Shown here: one piece after another, positions 61,929-64,000 of the stretch
Layout: each line of letters starts with the position of its first letter
Position numbering within the stretch: the first letter of the stretch is position 1
NCBI GenBank assembly: GCA_020975725.1
Contig: QXJR01000004.1
Location: 186,001 to 250,000 of the forward strand
Origin: Picocystis sp. L7
Lineage: Eukaryota; Chlorophyta; Picocystophyceae; Picocystales; Picocystaceae
Length of the DNA: 64,000 bases
Reading direction: 5' to 3'
Notes under the pieces: generated by a model
Databases searched by the model: none
Seen by the model: the letters and a program-made list of their open reading frames with translations, nothing else
Told to the model about the DNA's origin: nothing
Program-made: the position numbers and the translations under genes

Positions 61929-62931
61929 ATGGCGGCGGCTATGGCGAAATCCTCGATGCCAAGTGCCGTGCAAGCCAAAGGGAGGTCCAGAAGTGGATGG
62001 AAGAAAGGCGGAAGATCGCCTAGAAACGTCGTGGTTCGCGCAGAAGCGGAAAGGATCGATGGGAAGGCTATCGCCGCCAAGGTTAGGCAAGAAGTGCAGG
62101 ATGAAGTGCGCCGAATGAAGGCCACCACCGGATGCGCACCTGGCCTGGCGGTGGTGCTAGTAGGAGACAGGAAAGATTCCGAGACCTACGTGCGAAACAA
62201 GAAGAAAGCATGCGAAGAAGCCGGGATCCAATCGTTTGGAACCGATCTACCTGCAGATGCAACTGAAGAGGAAGTGCTTGCGGTAGTACGCGGATACAAC
62301 GATAATGTAGACGTGCATGGGATCCTGGTGCAACTCCCACTTCCTTCCCACATGGACGAGGAAAAGATACTTGGCTCCATCAGCATTGAGAAGGACGTAG
62401 ATGGCTTCCACCCATTGAATTTGGGGAAGCTTGCGATGAGGGGCAGAGACCCGCTGTACGTGCCTTGCACACCAAAGGGCTGCATTGAGTTGCTAGAGCG
62501 TTCCGGTATCTCCATCAGCGGAAAAAAACGCCGTGGTGATAGGGAGAAGCAATATTGTCGGAACACCCGCCGCTATGCTGCTTCAGCGAAAGGATGCAAC
62601 AGTTACGGTGGTCCATTCGCGTACTCCAGATATCCCTTTCTACACGAAAAACGCAGATATTGTGATTGCAGCACTTGGTACGGCGAATTTTGTGAAAGGA
62701 GAATGGCTTAAGCCGGGGTGTGCAGTTATTGATGTTGGAATCAATGCAGTCGATGATCCCACCGCAAAGCGTGGGTACAGGTTGGTCGGCGACGTTGAAT
62801 TTGACAGTGCAAGTAAGGTTGCTGGCCATATTACTCCAGTTCCTGGTGGTGTTGGTCCAATGACAATTGCTATGTTGCTAAAGAACACAGTAGATGGAGC
62901 GAAGCGCTTCAACGAACTGCATAGGAATTAG
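61929..62931 (+). CDS. folD: Methylenetetrahydrofolate dehydrogenase/cyclohydrolase (FolD), one-base frameshift
   Basis: About 333 residues counted across the frameshift. The N-terminal [20 protein letters not shown] and following basic stretch is a good plastid or mitochondrial transit peptide ending near VVVRA; the ATG at 61872 would add 19 residues. FolD core: [59 protein letters not shown], then [35 protein letters not shown]. The reading frame shifts by one base at the A7 run 62522-62528; six A would give [12 protein letters not shown], the family consensus. A sequencing error is the simplest cause. FolD makes 10-formyl-THF for purine and fMet synthesis. Confidence 0.9.
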
Positions 62932-63138
62932 GAGAATGCTGAAAGCTGTTGCCTGAAGGATGAATGGGACACACGCAGCGGTAAGCGTGAGAAACACTCG
63001 TTTTCCTGTCAGTTCAGCAATTGTGATGCTGAGAACCTCTACTCCACTGCAGAGGAGTTCATTTCCCAAAAATAAGATTTGTTCCCTGGCAGCACTTCTC
63101 GACAGGATATGCAGAATTGCATTTATTGTTTTTACAAA

Positions 63139-64000
63139 TCAAGTTTCTCCTAGTGATACCCTCTTCAGGAGTTCTGGAGCTAACTTGTATATGTCACCTG
63201 CTCCCATTGCAATCAAAACGATTTCTTCTGCATTGCTACCACCAACACTTTGAGCCTTCTGCTCAGCAGGGAGTTCCCAGGCAAGTCGCTCAATCGTGTC
63301 CTCAAGGCTCGCAATGTAGGATACAGGGGGACCAACAATTGCATCAGCAAGAGCTTTTGCAGCCCCACTGTTCTCGTCCATTTCTCTAGCAGAGTAGATT
63401 TCAGTAACTATAACACGGTCTGCAGCACTGAAAGCGGGTGCAAAGTCGTCCATCATGGCCACAAGCCTGCTGTATGTATGAGGCTGAAAGATTACCCAAA
63501 TGGCCTGCTTGTCAAATCGTTGCCTTGCAGCTTGAAGGGTTGCACGGACTTCCGTTGGATGGTGGGCATAGTCATCGAACACGGTAACAATACCGGGGAC
63601 TCTTCCGATCTGCTCAAATCTCCTCTTGATACCCTTGAAACTGGATAGGGCAAAGGCCGCTTTCGAGGCGGCTGTTCTCAATTCCTGCACATGTGAATCC
63701 GCAAAAGAAGCAAGGTTTTGGGCTTCGCATTGTGTATCCCCTGCTGTTGCTTCGCACGCACCAAGAATCGAACAGACACAGACAGAGGCAAGAGCGTTCA
63801 AAACATTGTGCAGGCCGGGCTGAGGCAAATTCACCCTTGCAACTGGCAAAGCGTTGTGCACTACTACAAAGTCAGTTCCACCTTCGGGATTGGGAGTCAA
63901 TGCTGTTGCCTGCCAGTCATTTTCAACCCCAAGACCGTAAGTGACAACAGCATGCTCCGCCTTGAGATAATTAACCCTCCGGTGAACATCTTTGCCAAAC
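63139..64000 (-). CDS. murC: UDP-N-acetylmuramate-L-alanine ligase MurC, C-terminal part
   Basis: Open at the window edge; about 287 C-terminal residues are visible, in frame from FGKDVHRRVNYLKAEHAVVT. Mur ligase C-terminal landmarks: LPQPGLHNVLNALASVCVC, GIKRRFEQIGRVPGIVTVFDDYAHHPTEVRA, IWVIFQPHTYSRLVAMMDDF, IYSAREMDENSG, LIAMGAGDIYKLAPELL. MurC adds L-Ala to UDP-MurNAc, the first step of the peptidoglycan stem peptide. In eukaryotes Mur enzymes occur in lineages with a peptidoglycan layer around the plastid (glaucophytes, some green algae, mosses). The N-terminal transit peptide lies outside the window. Convergent with FolD. Confidence 0.92.
   Translation of the reverse strand, partial: FGKDVHRRVNYLKAEHAVVTYGLGVENDWQATALTPNPEGGTDFVVVHNALPVARVNLPQPGLHNVLNALASVCVCSILGACEATAGDTQCEAQNLASFADSHVQELRTAASKAAFALSSFKGIKRRFEQIGRVPGIVTVFDDYAHHPTEVRATLQAARQRFDKQAIWVIFQPHTYSRLVAMMDDFAPAFSAADRVIVTEIYSAREMDENSGAAKALADAIVGPPVSYIASLEDTIERLAWELPAEQKAQSVGGSNAEEIVLIAMGAGDIYKLAPELLKRVSLGET

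Noticed and set aside
60852-62090. 412-residue form of the AKAP7-like protein
   Set aside because: The part above 61664 is antisense to the FolD transit region and has no family similarity.
1971-64000. Bacterial contamination, because of MurC, FolD, ArsJ and AhpC-like genes
   Set aside because: Spliceosomal introns, UPF2, PLAA, LFR and eukaryotic transposons are interleaved with these genes throughout.

Overview
The window is nuclear DNA of a photosynthetic eukaryote, most likely a green-lineage alga. Genes on both strands carry short GT-AG introns (about 70-140 nt, one of 405 nt) placed near the 5' end. The content includes a plant/protist organellar DNA polymerase, a PHT4/ANTR-type plastid anion transporter, a PDZ-less Deg5-like protease, an LFR-type SWI/SNF subunit, a SICKLE/TTDN1-like protein, a FACKEL/ERG24 sterol reductase and a MurC ligase, which suggests a plastid that still makes peptidoglycan. 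The species cannot be named from the sequence.

Layout. 0-1.2 kb: broken Fanzor-like (TnpB-type) relic. 2-15 kb: thioredoxin-fold protein, PLAA/DOA1, PHT4-like transporter, F-box protein, FAD monooxygenase and organellar DNA polymerase. 16.6-19.2 kb: sterol C-14 reductase and PDCD2. 19.2-22.9 kb: a divergent pair made of an ArsJ-associated-type GAPDH (three exons) and an ArsJ-type permease with an extra N-terminal domain. 23-25 kb: a decayed Mariner/IS630-type element whose transposase tail is followed by a Fanzor-like gene. 25-38 kb: GH31 glycosidase, TTC4, MFS transporter, GH47 mannosidase, UPF2. 38-42 kb: gene-poor stretch with a third Fanzor-like fragment. 42-46 kb: SICKLE/TTDN1-like, an unknown small protein, ANP32 and a Deg5-like protease. 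46.2-55.1 kb: two young transposons side by side, a PIF/Harbinger element with perfect 50-bp inverted repeats and a whole-looking Copia retrotransposon with 450-bp LTRs. 55.6-64 kb: Tim44-like protein, LFR, UVR-NTF2 protein, NSUN5, AKAP7-like phosphoesterase, FolD (one extra A in an A-run) and the C-terminal part of MurC.

How genes work together. The clearest functional unit is GAPDH plus ArsJ. In bacteria this pair turns arsenate into 1-arseno-3-phosphoglycerate and exports it. Here the two genes share one 740-bp intergenic region and the GAPDH gene has spliceosomal introns, so this looks like a bacterial detoxification module settled in a eukaryotic genome. The rest are mostly unrelated housekeeping genes. 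The Deg5/Tim44-like divergent promoter has received about 8.9 kb of transposon DNA.
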